Both the position numbers and the translations under genes were made by a program. From Clostridia bacterium (GTDB taxonomy: Bacteria > Bacillota_A > Clostridia > Christensenellales > Aristaeellaceae): DNA of 5,236 nucleotides. Positions within the stretch are counted from its first letter, which is position 1. Each line of letters begins with the position of its first letter. The notes below the pieces were generated by a model. It had not been told where the DNA came from and ran no database searches. It saw only the letters and a program-made list of their open reading frames with translations. This document shows positions 5,184-5,236 of the stretch, piece after piece. The DNA lies in the NCBI GenBank assembly GCA_017464225.1, contig JAFUDW010000177.1:1-5236 (forward strand), given 5' to 3'.

Positions 5184-5236
5184 TTATTCCGCCGCTGCCA
5201 TGGCGTCCAGGTAGGCTTCCACATCCAGGAAGCAGA
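5184..5236 (-). CDS. C-terminal end of an unidentified protein (cut off by window edge)
   Basis: One minus-strand frame reads CFLDVEAYLDAMAAAE and then stops at 5184-5186. Only 16 residues are visible, too few for a family assignment. It is supported as a gene end by the acceptable alanine- and acid-rich helical tail, the codon choice like its neighbours, and the shared terminator just beyond the stop in a convergent arrangement with the LysR-type gene. A chance open frame cannot be excluded at this length. Confidence 0.5.
   Translation of the reverse strand, partial: CFLDVEAYLDAMAAAE

Overview
The window looks like a piece of a GC-rich, low-redundancy Firmicutes (Clostridia-type) chromosome. 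This is inferred from strong AGGAGG-type ribosome binding sites, sigma-A-like promoters close to consensus, and a family 5 solute-binding protein of a type common in anaerobic Clostridia. No rRNA, tRNA or other marker gene is present, so the taxonomic call is soft.

Layout, left to right. (1) Positions 1-778, minus strand: an ABC importer permease of the DppB/OppB family, cut off by the left edge. (2) Positions 779-1058: a non-coding spacer carrying two related hairpins in opposite orientation. Together they form a MITE-like element of about 258 bp flanked by TA. (3) Positions 1059-2567, minus strand: a secreted family 5 substrate-binding protein. (4) Positions 2568-2764: its leader, promoter and a 26-bp dyad operator. 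(5) Positions 2765-3997, minus strand: a cytoplasmic protein of the neutral/alkaline ceramidase-like N-terminal domain family. Its putative metal ligands are retained, but the nucleophile-serine position is alanine. (6) Positions 3998-4244: a divergent control region holding a second copy of the dyad operator with the same promoter geometry, another dyad, and a near-perfect TTGACA-17-TATAAT promoter facing right. (7) Positions 4245-5135, plus strand: a LysR-type regulator starting at TTG. (8) A likely bidirectional terminator, then the C-terminal end of an unidentified minus-strand gene running off the right edge.

Working model (inference): the LysR-family protein, or another factor, binds the duplicated 46-bp promoter module in front of both the hydrolase gene and the binding-protein gene. 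This would co-regulate an oligopeptide-type ABC importer and a cytoplasmic metal-dependent hydrolase that could act on the imported compound. The ligand cannot be read from the sequence. The most interesting signals are the two matched operator-promoter modules, whose dyads carry paired base changes, and the hairpin element between binding protein and permease, which may set their relative expression.
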